The notes beneath the pieces are model-generated. The model was given only the letters and a program-made list of their open reading frames with translations, did no database searches and was not told the origin of the DNA. This document shows positions 8,096 to 16,973 of a stretch of 64,000 nt of DNA, piece after piece. Within the stretch, counting starts at the first letter, position 1. Each line of letters opens with the position of its first letter. The position numbers and the translations under genes are program-made. Origin of the DNA: Bacillota bacterium (GTDB lineage: Bacteria; Bacillota; Clostridia; Acetivibrionales; DTU013); contig JAEZCO010000053.1 in the NCBI GenBank assembly GCA_023433505.1, positions 55,895 to 119,894 of the forward strand. The letters are read 5' to 3'.

Positions 8096-9895
8096 ATGGT
8101 AGACGGCTTGAAAAAAAAGATTTTTTTATCTTATCTGATTCTTGTAATCATCGGTATTTCCACTACGGGCCTTTTTGTGTCGCAGCTTGCCCAAAACCTG
8201 TACAAGCAGGAGGTGGAGCAGACCTTAAAGGCAACCGCTTCCCTGATAGAGCACCAGATCGCGGAAAAAATCAAAGCCGGACAGAAGGTAGATTACAACC
8301 TTGAATCCATCTCCTATTCAAAAATATTGAAAGATTCTTCGCTTCCGGAAGACTCCCCTGAGAAGCTGGAACCGCGAATTACCTTCATCAACTACAAAGG
8401 GGAAGTGTTGGGTGAATCCAATACCGACTTTCACAGCATGGAAAACCATCTGGGGAGGAAGGAAATCAAAGACGCCATTAGTGGCGGCACAGGCCTTGAT
8501 ATAAGGTTCAGCGAGACCTTGAAAATGAATTTCATTTATGTTGCCAGGTCCATCAAGCCGGTAGAAATGGTGGTAAGGGTTTCCATTCCTCTGACGCAGC
8601 TTAAAAATATTAACCTGACCATCTGGCTGTATTCGGGCTTCGGTATTCTGGCAGGGCTTATCCTCACCGTCCTTCTGGCCATGAAGTTCTCCTCTTCCCT
8701 GACGCATCCCATTAACGAGCTGAACATGGTATCCAGAGAAATTTCCAGGGGCAATTATTCCAAGCGGGTTTCGGTAAAATCAACGGATGAGCTTGGACAG
8801 CTGGCAGGCACCTTCAACGAAATGGCGGAGGAGCTGGAAAAATCCATGGCGGATCTCAAGGATAAAAATATCAAGTTCGACTCCATTATGAACAGTATGA
8901 CCAACGGCTTTATCGCCGTGGATAGAAAGCAGAAAATCATACTGATCAACGAAATCGCCTGCCGCTTCCTTGAAATCGAATACGATGAGGCTATTACCGG
9001 CAAAAGCCTCATTGACGTCATCCGGAACCATAAGATAAACAAGATATTTCTCCGGACTGTGGAAAGCAATGAATCCTCCGTTCATGAGGTCAGCATCTCC
9101 CTGCCGGAGGAAAAAATATTCCGGATCTACGCCAATCCCATCATGTCCACAGAGTCGCCGGACAGCAACTCCGGCGGCATATTGTCCATTATGGATATCA
9201 CAAACATCAAAAAGCTGGAGCAGATCAGAACGGATTTCGTCTCTAATGTCACCCATGAACTGAAAACCCCCCTGACCTCCATCAGAGGCTTCGTTGAAAC
9301 CTTGAGGAGCGGCGCAATTCATGACGGCGAAGTAGCGGACAAGTTCCTGGAAATCATCGACATTGAAGCCGAAAGGTTATACATGCTCATCAACGACATC
9401 CTTCAATTGTCGGAAATTGAAACCAAACAGAAGGATTCCAATATTGCGACCCATGATTTCGGAAGCATCATCAACGAGATCTTCTCAATCCTCCAGGGCG
9501 CCGCTGACAAGAAAAACGTAGCGCTGAGCTGTGAAATTGAAGGCAACATCAGTATTACCGCAAACAGGGATCGGATCAAACAGATGCTGATCAACCTGAT
9601 CGATAATGCCATAAAATATAATATCGAAAACGGAAGCGTCAAAGTCAGGGCCTGGAAAACGGAAGGCCGGATTGTGCTCTCGGTGAAGGATACGGGCATA
9701 GGCATTGCCCAGCAGCATTTGGCCCGTATCTTTGAAAGATTCTACAGGGTGGATAAGGGAAGGTCCAGAAATATGGGCGGCACCGGCCTGGGTCTGTCCA
9801 TCGTCAAGCATATCGTCAACCTGTACAATGGCGACGTCAAGGTGGAAAGCCAGCCCGGCAGAGGGTCGGAGTTTATTATCCAGTTGCCGGGGTGA
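8096..9895 (+). CDS. phoR: Phosphate sensor histidine kinase PhoR
   Basis: A 599-aa membrane histidine kinase. Order of domains: TM1 (~12-30), an extracytoplasmic sensor domain (~31-170), TM2 (~172-192), HAMP, a PAS domain (~265-360), HisKA with the phospho-accepting His387 in NVTHELKTPLTS, then the ATPase domain with N box (LIDNAIKYN), G1 (DTGIGIA), F box (FERFYRVD) and G2 (GGTGLGLSIV). The HAMP-PAS-HisKA layout is that of Gram-positive PhoR. It follows the regulator by 35 bp. ATG 8096 is used; TTG 8108, better spaced from AGGATGG, is an alternative. Confidence 0.93.
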   Translation: MVDGLKKKIFLSYLILVIIGISTTGLFVSQLAQNLYKQEVEQTLKATASLIEHQIAEKIKAGQKVDYNLESISYSKILKDSSLPEDSPEKLEPRITFINYKGEVLGESNTDFHSMENHLGRKEIKDAISGGTGLDIRFSETLKMNFIYVARSIKPVEMVVRVSIPLTQLKNINLTIWLYSGFGILAGLILTVLLAMKFSSSLTHPINELNMVSREISRGNYSKRVSVKSTDELGQLAGTFNEMAEELEKSMADLKDKNIKFDSIMNSMTNGFIAVDRKQKIILINEIACRFLEIEYDEAITGKSLIDVIRNHKINKIFLRTVESNESSVHEVSISLPEEKIFRIYANPIMSTESPDSNSGGILSIMDITNIKKLEQIRTDFVSNVTHELKTPLTSIRGFVETLRSGAIHDGEVADKFLEIIDIEAERLYMLINDILQLSEIETKQKDSNIATHDFGSIINEIFSILQGAADKKNVALSCEIEGNISITANRDRIKQMLINLIDNAIKYNIENGSVKVRAWKTEGRIVLSVKDTGIGIAQQHLARIFERFYRVDKGRSRNMGGTGLGLSIVKHIVNLYNGDVKVESQPGRGSEFIIQLPG

Positions 9896-9905
9896 GGCTT
9901 GCAAG

Positions 9906-9931
9906 AAGGGGTCAGGCTTGAATAATTCACT
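9906..9931 (+). repeat. Left 26-bp inverted repeat of the RAYT module
   Basis: The core is GGGGTCAGGCTTGAATAATT. It is the exact reverse complement of 10844-10869. The match stops at the next base on either side. Confidence 0.9.
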
Positions 9932-9946
9932 TATCGATGGTATAAT
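9918..9946 (+). promoter_or_regulatory. Promoter of the RAYT gene
   Basis: TTGAAT at 9918-9923 and TATAAT at 9941-9946 are separated by 17 bp. The -35 is inside the left terminal inverted repeat, so transposase binding to the repeat could repress its own gene; that last point is inference. Confidence 0.65.
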
Positions 9947-9964
9947 AATCCAGGTGATTAATTT

Positions 9965-10852
9965 ATGGCAAGAAAGCAGCGTGTACATTATCCCGGAGCG
10001 GTATACCATGTAATGGTGCGAGGGAACAATGGAGAAGGAGTCTTCTCCGGCGACCTCCATAAAAGTGAATATATCAAAATACTATCACACTACCAAAAGC
10101 GTTTCTCCTTCAGAGTGCATGCATTCTGTATTATGGATAATCATGCTCACTTGTTGATGAAAGTAAAAGATATTCCCTTATCAGCAATAATGCAGCGTGT
10201 ACAGCAGGTTTATACCCAGTGGTATAACCGCACATATGCTAGGACCGGACATGTCTTTCAGCAAAGGTATAAAGCCTTGGTGTGCAATAAGGAAGGCTAT
10301 TTGCTTCAGTTGGTAAAATATATCCACTACAACCCGGTAAGGGCAGGGATCGCAGATAGTGTGAACGCCTATAAATGGAGCAGCCATCTACATTACATGG
10401 ATGCGGTGGAACGTAGCCTTGTTGATGTATCTTTCCTATTGGATACATTTTCTGAAAATAGGAAACAAGCTATAAAACAATATATAGAATTTATGGATCA
10501 AACCCCTGACGAAAAGGAGATCGGTAATTACGCCGAAGAACATCCCCCTTTCCTGCAAAAGGATATCAATCAACCGGAAAAATTGAGCATTAACGAGGTT
10601 ATCGAAAGAGTATGCCTGATGGAAAGCATAAGTATCGAAGAACTGGCGAAAAGATCCAGAGTATGGAAAATATCGGATATACGAAAGGCAATCGTATTGT
10701 TGAGTGAGACACATTGCAGCGTAAGCAATACCGCTTTGTGCCAGATACTAAATTTGCCGCTGTCGATGATATCGAAAATCAAATCATGTGAGAGTAAAAG
10801 GACATATGTGCGAGAAGTAATTGGACGCTTTGAAAAAGCAGTTAGTGAATAA
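9965..10852 (+). CDS. REP-associated tyrosine transposase (Y1 transposase family)
   Basis: A 295-aa Y1/HUH single-strand transposase-like protein. The first ~150 residues contain the family hallmarks: YPGAVYHVMVRGNN at the start, the HUH metal-binding pair in MDNHAHLL, the GHVFQQRYKA segment, and a catalytic-Tyr region in LVKYIHYNPVRAG. The C-terminal part (about 190-290) resembles a helix-turn-helix domain like those of other Firmicute RAYTs. Such proteins nick single-stranded DNA at palindromic repeats and can mobilise REP-type sequences. Its stop codon lies in the right 26-bp repeat. The gene appears intact. Confidence 0.88.
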   Translation: MARKQRVHYPGAVYHVMVRGNNGEGVFSGDLHKSEYIKILSHYQKRFSFRVHAFCIMDNHAHLLMKVKDIPLSAIMQRVQQVYTQWYNRTYARTGHVFQQRYKALVCNKEGYLLQLVKYIHYNPVRAGIADSVNAYKWSSHLHYMDAVERSLVDVSFLLDTFSENRKQAIKQYIEFMDQTPDEKEIGNYAEEHPPFLQKDINQPEKLSINEVIERVCLMESISIEELAKRSRVWKISDIRKAIVLLSETHCSVSNTALCQILNLPLSMISKIKSCESKRTYVREVIGRFEKAVSE

Positions 10853-10869
10853 TTCAAGCCTGACCCCTT
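10844..10869 (-). repeat. Right 26-bp inverted repeat of the RAYT module
   Basis: Exact reverse complement of 9906-9931. It begins within the last three codons of the transposase gene and ends with CCTGACCCCTT. Confidence 0.9.
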
Positions 10870-10902
10870 TGTCAAAATTAATAGAAGAATGCAGGTGCAT
10901 CT

Positions 10903-13900
10903 ATGTTTATAGCTGATTTACATATTCATTCAAAATATTCCAGAGCCACAAGCAAGGATTGTGTGCCCGAGTTTCTCCATTTGTGGGCGCGGCGGAAAGG
11001 GCTGAACCTTATCGGCATCGGGGATTTCACCCATCCGGCGTGGCGCGGGGAGTTGAAGGAGAAGCTGGTGCCTTCGGAAGAAGGGCTTTATACGCTGAAA
11101 AAAGAATTCTGCCCGAAGGATACCATCGCAGCCGCGGATTTTGAACCCCATTTTATCCTTTCCAGTGAAATCAGCTGCATCTATAAAAAGAACGGAAAAG
11201 TGCGGAAGGTTCACAATCTGATCCTTCTGCCCTCCCTCGAGGACGCCGAAGTCCTGTCGCGCCGCCTTGAAGCCATCGGCAATCTGCATTCCGACGGCAG
11301 GCCGATTCTGGGCCTTGACAGCAAAGACCTGCTGAACATCACCCTGGACGTATGCCCCGAGGCACTCTTCATCCCGGCCCATATCTGGACTCCCCATTTT
11401 TCCGTATTTGGAGCCTACTCAGGCTTTGACGATATCACCGAGTGCTTTGAGGATTTGACGGACCAGATCTATGCCCTTGAAACGGGGCTTTCCTCCGACC
11501 CTTCCATGAACTGGCGCCTTTCCGCCCTGGACAGGTTCACCCTGGTCTCAAACTCCGATGCCCATTCCCCGGCCAATCTTGCAAGGGAAGCCAACCTTTT
11601 TGACACCGCCCTTTCCTATCCCCACATCGCGAGGGCACTTCAAAACCGGGATACCAAGGAATTTTACGGCACCATCGAATTCTTCCCGGAGGAAGGAAAA
11701 TACCACTATGACGGGCACAGAGCCTGCAAGGTGTGCATGAAGCCCGAGGATACCAAAGCCGTCTCAGGCATCTGTCCCGTGTGCGGCGGCAGGATTACCG
11801 TGGGAGTGCTGCACCGCGTGGAGGCGCTGGCAGACCGCAGCGAGGGCTTTGTCCCACCGGGAGCCAAGCACTTTGAAAGCCTTGTCCCCCTTCACGAGGT
11901 TGTTGCCTCTTCCCTGGGCCTCACCACTTCAAGCATAAAAGTAAAGGAAAAATATAAGGAGCTGATACGCATTCTGGGACCGGAGCTTTTCATACTCCGG
12001 GAAGCGCCCCTCGAAGATATTGAGCATAAAGCGGGGCTCCTCATTGCGGAAGGCGTCCGCAGGCTGCGCTGCGGCAAGGTGGAAATCCAGCCAGGATACG
12101 ACGGCGAATACGGCAAAATCAAAGTCATGGACAAAAGCGAAATTGCCTTGCTCTCGGGCCAATCCAGCCTTTTTACCGGGCAGGAAGGTCAAAAGCGCTC
12201 CGAGGGCAAATGCGTACGGACGCAAAAAGCTCCGGCATATAAAGCCGCTTCCGCACCATCGGCAGAAGACGGCAGCGGACAGGATAAAGCTGCGGGTATT
12301 GTCAATAAGGCCCCTGAGGATACGCCTTATGGCTTGAACCGGGAGCAGTGGGAAGCCGTTTCTGCCAGAGAGCCGGCCATTGCTGTTATTGCCGGGCCCG
12401 GCACCGGCAAGACAAAGACCCTGGTCAGCCGCATCGCCTACCTTGTCGAGGAATGCGGCGTGCCTCCTTCCGGGATAACCGCCGTCACCTTTACCAACAA
12501 AGCGGCAGGCGAGCTGCGCACCCGGCTTAAAAAGCATTTTGGAAATATGAATGCCGCCAGGGCCATGACCATTGGTACTTTCCACTCCGTCTGCCTGCAG
12601 ATTTTGTCCAGGCAAAAGGGCAAAAATGAAATGCCGGTCATTGACGAAGCCAACGCGCTTTCCCTCGTAAAGGAGATTTTAACCGGCCTTTGCTTGAAAA
12701 ACTCTCCCCGGGATGTCTTAAGAGGCATCTCTTTGACAAAAAACGGCGCGCCGCCTGCGGAGGAAAGCACCAAGGTTCCATCCGGAGTATATGATTTGTA
12801 CAATGCGCAGCTTAAGCAGTACGGCGTCCTGGACTACGACGATATTCTCCTGGATGTGCTTGAACTGTTCGAACGAAGGGGCACGGATGACCTGTGGGAC
12901 GAAAACCTTCTGGCTTCTTTCTCTCACCTCCTGGTGGATGAATTCCAGGATATCAACCCGGTCCAATACCGGCTGATCAAGGAGTGGAGCCGCAACAGCG
13001 CCGGGATTTTTGTCATCGGCGACCCCGACCAGTCCATCTATGGCTTCAGAGGGTCGGACCCCCGCTGTTTTCAGCAGCTTTTTGAAGACTATTCCCCGGT
13101 CCGCCGGGTGAATCTTTCCCTGAATTACCGTTCAACCCCGGAAATCATCCACTGTGCCCTGGCGGCCCTTTCGAAAAAAACCGCCCGGGGCCATGCCCTT
13201 CCCCTGGAAGCCAAAAAGGAAAGCGGCTCAAAAGTACGTCTTCTGGATACGGAGGATACTTTTACAGAAGCATTGTTCGTTGCCAAAGAGATCAACCGCA
13301 TGGTGGGGGGCATCGACATGCTGGATGCGCAGATGCTGCCTGCTTTAAGGGGGAAAAAAGCTGCTCCGCGGCACCCAAGGGGCTTCTCCGATATCGCTGT
13401 GTTGTATCGTACCAACCGCCAGGCCGATATCCTGGAACAATGTCTGCTGAAAGAAGGCATCCCTTATGTCGTGGCCGGACGGGATGAGTTTCTCTCCGAG
13501 CCGGAGGTCCGCAGGACCATTGCTTTTTTCCAGTTCTTGCTCAACCCGGAAGACCTGCTTTCGTTGCGTACCTGCCTGAAGCATACCAACATTCTTCAAG
13601 CGGAGCTGGTACAAGAGATTCTTAAGGGCTACGCTGCAGCTGGGAAGGACTTATCAGCACTTGAGCGTATTTTTGAAAGCCTCAGGCCTTCTTCTGTTTC
13701 CGTCGGCCTTCAGCCATGGATGGAGCTGTTCCGGAATTATGAGCCCCTGGCCCGCAGGGAGAAACCGGGGAAACTGGTTGAGTCGTGGATGATGGACAGC
13801 GGCCTGCCAAATTCCGGCTGTATGGAAATGCTTCTCAATACGGCCGTTACCTATGACAAAATGCCCGCCTTCCTTCATAACCTGGTATTGGGGAAGGAAA

Positions 13901-14241
13901 GCGATCTGGTGAGAAGCGGAGGGAAAGCATATTCTCCGGACGCAGTCTCGCTTATGACCCTGCACGGAGCAAAGGGGCTTGAATTCCCGGTGGTGTTCCT
14001 GTGCGGCGTAACGGAAGAACTGATACCCTTCCGGAACCGGGACGGCAGCTGCAATGCGGATGAAGAGAGACGGCTTTTTTATGTAGGTATGACAAGGGCT
14101 CAGGATGAGCTTGTCATGCTGACCTCCCCTGCTCCCTCTCCTTTCCTTGCCGACCTTCCCGCAAGAGCCCTTGCCGCAGAGAAGGCCTTTGCACGCAGGC
14201 AGGTACCTCTGTTTAAGCAACTGAGCCTTTTTGACCTGTAA
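10903..14241 (+). CDS. Endonuclease Q (PHP) domain fused to UvrD/Rep-type helicase
   Basis: A 1112-aa DNA-repair fusion. Residues 1 to ~380 look like endonuclease Q: PHP motif ADLHIHSKYSRATSK, GIGDFTHP, later NSDAH, and a four-Cys zinc site (CKVCM...CPVCGG, ~276-299) followed by GVLHRVEALADR. A variable linker (~430-470) leads to a superfamily 1A helicase with Walker A (AGPGTGKTKT, ~497), DEFQD (~677), GDPDQSIYGFRG, NYRST, TLHGAKGLEF and YVGMTRAQDEL. The last seven residues, QLSLFDL, match the bacterial sliding-clamp motif QL(S/D)LF. EndoQ cuts 5' of deaminated bases in known members; coupling to unwinding and the clamp is inference. RBS is GCAGGTG. Confidence 0.9.
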   Translation: MFIADLHIHSKYSRATSKDCVPEFLHLWARRKGLNLIGIGDFTHPAWRGELKEKLVPSEEGLYTLKKEFCPKDTIAAADFEPHFILSSEISCIYKKNGKVRKVHNLILLPSLEDAEVLSRRLEAIGNLHSDGRPILGLDSKDLLNITLDVCPEALFIPAHIWTPHFSVFGAYSGFDDITECFEDLTDQIYALETGLSSDPSMNWRLSALDRFTLVSNSDAHSPANLAREANLFDTALSYPHIARALQNRDTKEFYGTIEFFPEEGKYHYDGHRACKVCMKPEDTKAVSGICPVCGGRITVGVLHRVEALADRSEGFVPPGAKHFESLVPLHEVVASSLGLTTSSIKVKEKYKELIRILGPELFILREAPLEDIEHKAGLLIAEGVRRLRCGKVEIQPGYDGEYGKIKVMDKSEIALLSGQSSLFTGQEGQKRSEGKCVRTQKAPAYKAASAPSAEDGSGQDKAAGIVNKAPEDTPYGLNREQWEAVSAREPAIAVIAGPGTGKTKTLVSRIAYLVEECGVPPSGITAVTFTNKAAGELRTRLKKHFGNMNAARAMTIGTFHSVCLQILSRQKGKNEMPVIDEANALSLVKEILTGLCLKNSPRDVLRGISLTKNGAPPAEESTKVPSGVYDLYNAQLKQYGVLDYDDILLDVLELFERRGTDDLWDENLLASFSHLLVDEFQDINPVQYRLIKEWSRNSAGIFVIGDPDQSIYGFRGSDPRCFQQLFEDYSPVRRVNLSLNYRSTPEIIHCALAALSKKTARGHALPLEAKKESGSKVRLLDTEDTFTEALFVAKEINRMVGGIDMLDAQMLPALRGKKAAPRHPRGFSDIAVLYRTNRQADILEQCLLKEGIPYVVAGRDEFLSEPEVRRTIAFFQFLLNPEDLLSLRTCLKHTNILQAELVQEILKGYAAAGKDLSALERIFESLRPSSVSVGLQPWMELFRNYEPLARREKPGKLVESWMMDSGLPNSGCMEMLLNTAVTYDKMPAFLHNLVLGKESDLVRSGGKAYSPDAVSLMTLHGAKGLEFPVVFLCGVTEELIPFRNRDGSCNADEERRLFYVGMTRAQDELVMLTSPAPSPFLADLPARALAAEKAFARRQVPLFKQLSLFDL

Positions 14242-14427
14242 GACCCTTTAAAACTGCGGAACCTGCAGCAAAGGAACAACTTGAACCTTAATTTTTGGAA
14301 TTTTTATCCACCCCTCTCTGCCGTCGTAATGCGAACTTCCACTTCTTACCGCAAGAGAATTTTTTAAATTTAATTGCGAATAATAAAAGAGGTGCTGTAG
14401 TTATATTACGAATACAGGAGGATTTTT

Positions 14428-14598
14428 ATGAAAGCGAATAAGATGGACCATCCCAATCAAGGCATAAAATGCCTTGTTGACACCTGTTATTTTTATCAAA
14501 ATGGCGATTATTGCACAGCCAGCAAAATAGAAGTCGCCCCAAAGAATGCTTCAACATCCAAGGATACGGACTGTGAAACCTTCACCCCTCAAGGCTGA
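14428..14598 (+). CDS. DUF1540 small cysteine-rich protein
   Basis: A 56-aa protein with the DUF1540 pattern: IKCLVDTCYFYQNGDYCTA, then KIEVAP and a final DCETF. The four cysteines (15, 20, 29, 49) probably bind a metal. A strong AGGAGG ribosome site lies six bases upstream. DUF1540 proteins are common in spore-forming Clostridia, but their function is unknown. The gene stands alone between the helicase fusion and a strong bidirectional terminator. Confidence 0.85.
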   Translation: MKANKMDHPNQGIKCLVDTCYFYQNGDYCTASKIEVAPKNASTSKDTDCETFTPQG

Positions 14599-14617
14599 GG
14601 AATAAAAAGCTTGAAAA

Positions 14618-14646
14618 GGCGGACAGGGACAATTTCCCTGTCCGCC
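14618..14646. terminator. Bidirectional rho-independent terminator
   Basis: GGCGGACAGGGA (14618-14629) pairs perfectly with TCCCTGTCCGCC (14635-14646) around a 5-nt loop. It has A-rich sequence on the left and T-containing sequence on the right, so it can end transcripts from both the DUF1540 gene and the convergent nucleoside kinase gene. Confidence 0.85.
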
Positions 14647-14657
14647 TCAATTTATCG

Positions 14658-16328
14658 TCAGTAAAAACAGCTCCCGCCGATAAACTCCCTGATAATGGAA
14701 TTAAACGGGATCTCCCTATTTTCAATAGGCAGGAAGTAGCTGAGAAAGCCTAATAATCTCTTTGCTTCGGAGTATTCGGGAGTTTCCGTCCCTATCTCCA
14801 GGAGAAGGGGCTCTGCAAAGCTTTTCAGAACGCCCAGCTCCACCATCAGCGAAGAATTGAACATGATGTCCGCGCTTTCCTGGAAAGGAAAAATATTCTT
14901 CTCCTCTCCCCTGCGGACGGAGGGCCAGCGTTTAATGGTATTTAAAGCATTTGTCCCCCGGAACTGATAATCCCTGACAATCCTCCGGATGATGCGTGTG
15001 TCGGTGGTGGGAATGCGGTTGTGGTCATCGATGTTCATGGAGGTAAGCGCGCTTACATAGATTTTAAACTTGTTCTTTTTGGGTATATCCCGGGTCAGCT
15101 TTTCATTCAGACCGTGAATCCCCTCGATGACAAGGATATTGTCCTCCTCCAGCCTCAGTATCTTACCCACGGGCTCCCTGGCACCGTTGGGAAAGTTGAA
15201 AATGGGAATCTCCGCTTCCATGCCGTCGATCAATTGGGCAAGCTGCGAATTGAAAAGCTTGACGTCAATGGCTTCCAGCGCTTCAAAGTCCAGCTCTCCC
15301 TTTTCATCCCTGGGTGTGTTGTCCCTGTCGACAAAATAGTTGTCAAGATTGATGGTCACCGGCTTCAGGCCATTGACTCTCAATTGTATTGACAAGCGCT
15401 CTGCAAAGGTGGTTTTGCCGGAAGAGGACGGGCCCGATATCAGGACGACCCTCTTGGGCTCTCCGCTGCAGGCGATCATATCGGCTATTTGAGCGATCTT
15501 TTTCTCCTGGAGCGCTTCGGATATTCTTATTAGGTCCGAGGACTTCCCCATTTTTATTATGTCGTTAAGAGCCCCCACATTGCCCACTCCCAGGATGCGG
15601 CCCCATCTTTTATACTCGCTGAAGATGTTGAAAAGCTTCGTTTGCTCCGCAAAATCAGGGAGAATACCGGGATTGCTTTTTTCGGGATACAGCATGATGA
15701 GTCCCGGCGGATAGCAGATGAGCGAGAATAGACTCACAAAGCCCGTATCGGGTGCCATATAGCCGTAAAAGTAGTCCTCATAGCCATCACATTCATAGAT
15801 GCTGACATAGGGATTGTTTCTGTACTCAATGGCATGAAACCTGTCCATTCTGCCCATTTTCTCAAAAAACTCCCTAGCCTCCTCTATGGGTATGACCTTT
15901 TTCTTAAAAGGAATACGCTGCTTCACCAGCTCTCTCATACGCTGTTCCAGGGCGGCCACTTCATCCTCGCCCAGTTCCGGGCCGTCGGTAATCTCACAAT
16001 AAAGTCCTTTGCTGATGGTGTGGTTGATTGCCACTTTTCTGTCCGGATAAAGGTCATTGGCGGCCTTTACCAGAATAAAGTGCAGGCTTCTGCGGTATAT
16101 CCTGCTGCCATCCTCGTCCGTAAGGTCTACAAAGCTTACCTTGCAATCTTCTTCCAGCGGATAGCCTAATTCCTTAATGGTATTATTTACACGGGCAGCG
16201 ATTATTGTTGATTTATAAAAGGTTGAATAGTCCCTGCTTAATTCCAGCAGAGTCGTACCTGCTTCAACATTCACTTGAACGCCAAAATCAAAAGTAACGG
16301 TTATCTGTTTTATCTTATCTGTTGTCAA
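14658..16328 (-). CDS. Nucleoside (uridine-type) kinase with N-terminal TGS-like domain
   Basis: A protein of about 556 aa. The N-terminal ~70 residues resemble a TGS/ubiquitin-like fold. The next ~200 residues resemble the threonyl-tRNA synthetase-associated region seen in this family. The C-terminal half is a uridine-kinase P-loop domain with Walker A GPSSSGKTTFAERL and downstream TINLDNYF and DNILVIEGIHGLN. Expected reaction is phosphorylation of a pyrimidine nucleoside to its 5'-monophosphate, though substrate is not settled for these long clostridial kinases. The reading frame is open to 16364, but a TTG at 16328 preceded by AGGGGGTG with 8-nt spacing is the best start. Confidence 0.8.
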   Translation of the reverse strand: MTTDKIKQITVTFDFGVQVNVEAGTTLLELSRDYSTFYKSTIIAARVNNTIKELGYPLEEDCKVSFVDLTDEDGSRIYRRSLHFILVKAANDLYPDRKVAINHTISKGLYCEITDGPELGEDEVAALEQRMRELVKQRIPFKKKVIPIEEAREFFEKMGRMDRFHAIEYRNNPYVSIYECDGYEDYFYGYMAPDTGFVSLFSLICYPPGLIMLYPEKSNPGILPDFAEQTKLFNIFSEYKRWGRILGVGNVGALNDIIKMGKSSDLIRISEALQEKKIAQIADMIACSGEPKRVVLISGPSSSGKTTFAERLSIQLRVNGLKPVTINLDNYFVDRDNTPRDEKGELDFEALEAIDVKLFNSQLAQLIDGMEAEIPIFNFPNGAREPVGKILRLEEDNILVIEGIHGLNEKLTRDIPKKNKFKIYVSALTSMNIDDHNRIPTTDTRIIRRIVRDYQFRGTNALNTIKRWPSVRRGEEKNIFPFQESADIMFNSSLMVELGVLKSFAEPLLLEIGTETPEYSEAKRLLGFLSYFLPIENREIPFNSIIREFIGGSCFY

Positions 16329-16460
16329 TATCAAGCACCCCCTATGCTGCCGGATTTGAATCATCTATTCTATTATACTATATTCCCGAGCAAAATGGGA
16401 CTCCAACAAATGGATACCGCATGCGGACCGTTTCATTCAATTTCCATTGTTCAAAGATAA

Positions 16461-16739
16461 GCGACTGCGTTTTCAGCAACACACAGCGGAAGCTGTATTT
16501 TCAGCGGCCTTTACGATAACATTTTTTATAAGGTCTTTAAAAAGCAAATGAAAATTACCCCTCATCAATATATAATTGAAATTAAAATGTTAAAAGCAAA
16601 GGAGCTGCTGAAAGCAGGGTATAAAATATCTGAGATCTCCAATTTGATTGGCTTTTATAATGAAAAAGCATTTAGCAGAGCTTTTAAAAAGCATGAAGGT
16701 TTTTCTCCCGTACAGTTTAAACTTCATAAAAATTTCTGA
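16461..16739 (+). pseudogene. AraC-family regulator remnant (C-terminal DNA-binding part)
   Basis: The frame from 16461 reads into two AraC-type helix-turn-helix segments: GLYDNIFYKVFKKQMKITP, then LLKAGYKISEISNLIGF and FSRAFKKHEGFSP. It closely matches the last ~90 residues of AraC regulators, but there is no start codon, ribosome site or N-terminal domain, and an in-frame stop lies just upstream. The remaining gap between 16365 and 16973 contains only the promoter for the next gene. Confidence 0.7.
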
Positions 16740-16896
16740 CGTGCAGGATGAATCGTCGCTAACGGCGGCGAGACTTGCGGCAGCGCTTCCTTCCTCATAA
16801 CGTATGCCGAAATGGCATATTCTAAAAAATCTTATGTGAGATTTATGATTAGGGAGAATATTCATGCGTTTGCCCTGTATTTCCAGCAGTACTTAA

Positions 16897-16926
16897 TTGA
16901 CAGGACAGGAGGGTATACTATATGAT
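16897..16926 (+). promoter_or_regulatory. Promoter upstream of prfC
   Basis: TTGACA at 16897-16902 and TATGAT at 16921-16926 with 18-bp spacing, about 50 bp before the prfC start. Confidence 0.6.
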
Positions 16927-16973
16927 AGAAGTCGTCTAAAATAATTAGTAAAGCAAAAAGGATTTATTTAAAA

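Larger units (their letters stand above)
9906..10869 (+). mobile_element. RAYT module bounded by perfect 26-bp inverted repeats
   Basis: A single Y1 transposase gene is enclosed by 26-bp sequences that are exact reverse complements (9906-9931 and 10844-10869). The left repeat supplies the -35 of the gene's promoter and the right repeat contains its stop codon, so the unit is only slightly longer than the gene. It sits between phoR and the EndoQ/UvrD gene and interrupts nothing visible. No target-site duplication is expected for Y1 single-strand transposition. Confidence 0.8.
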
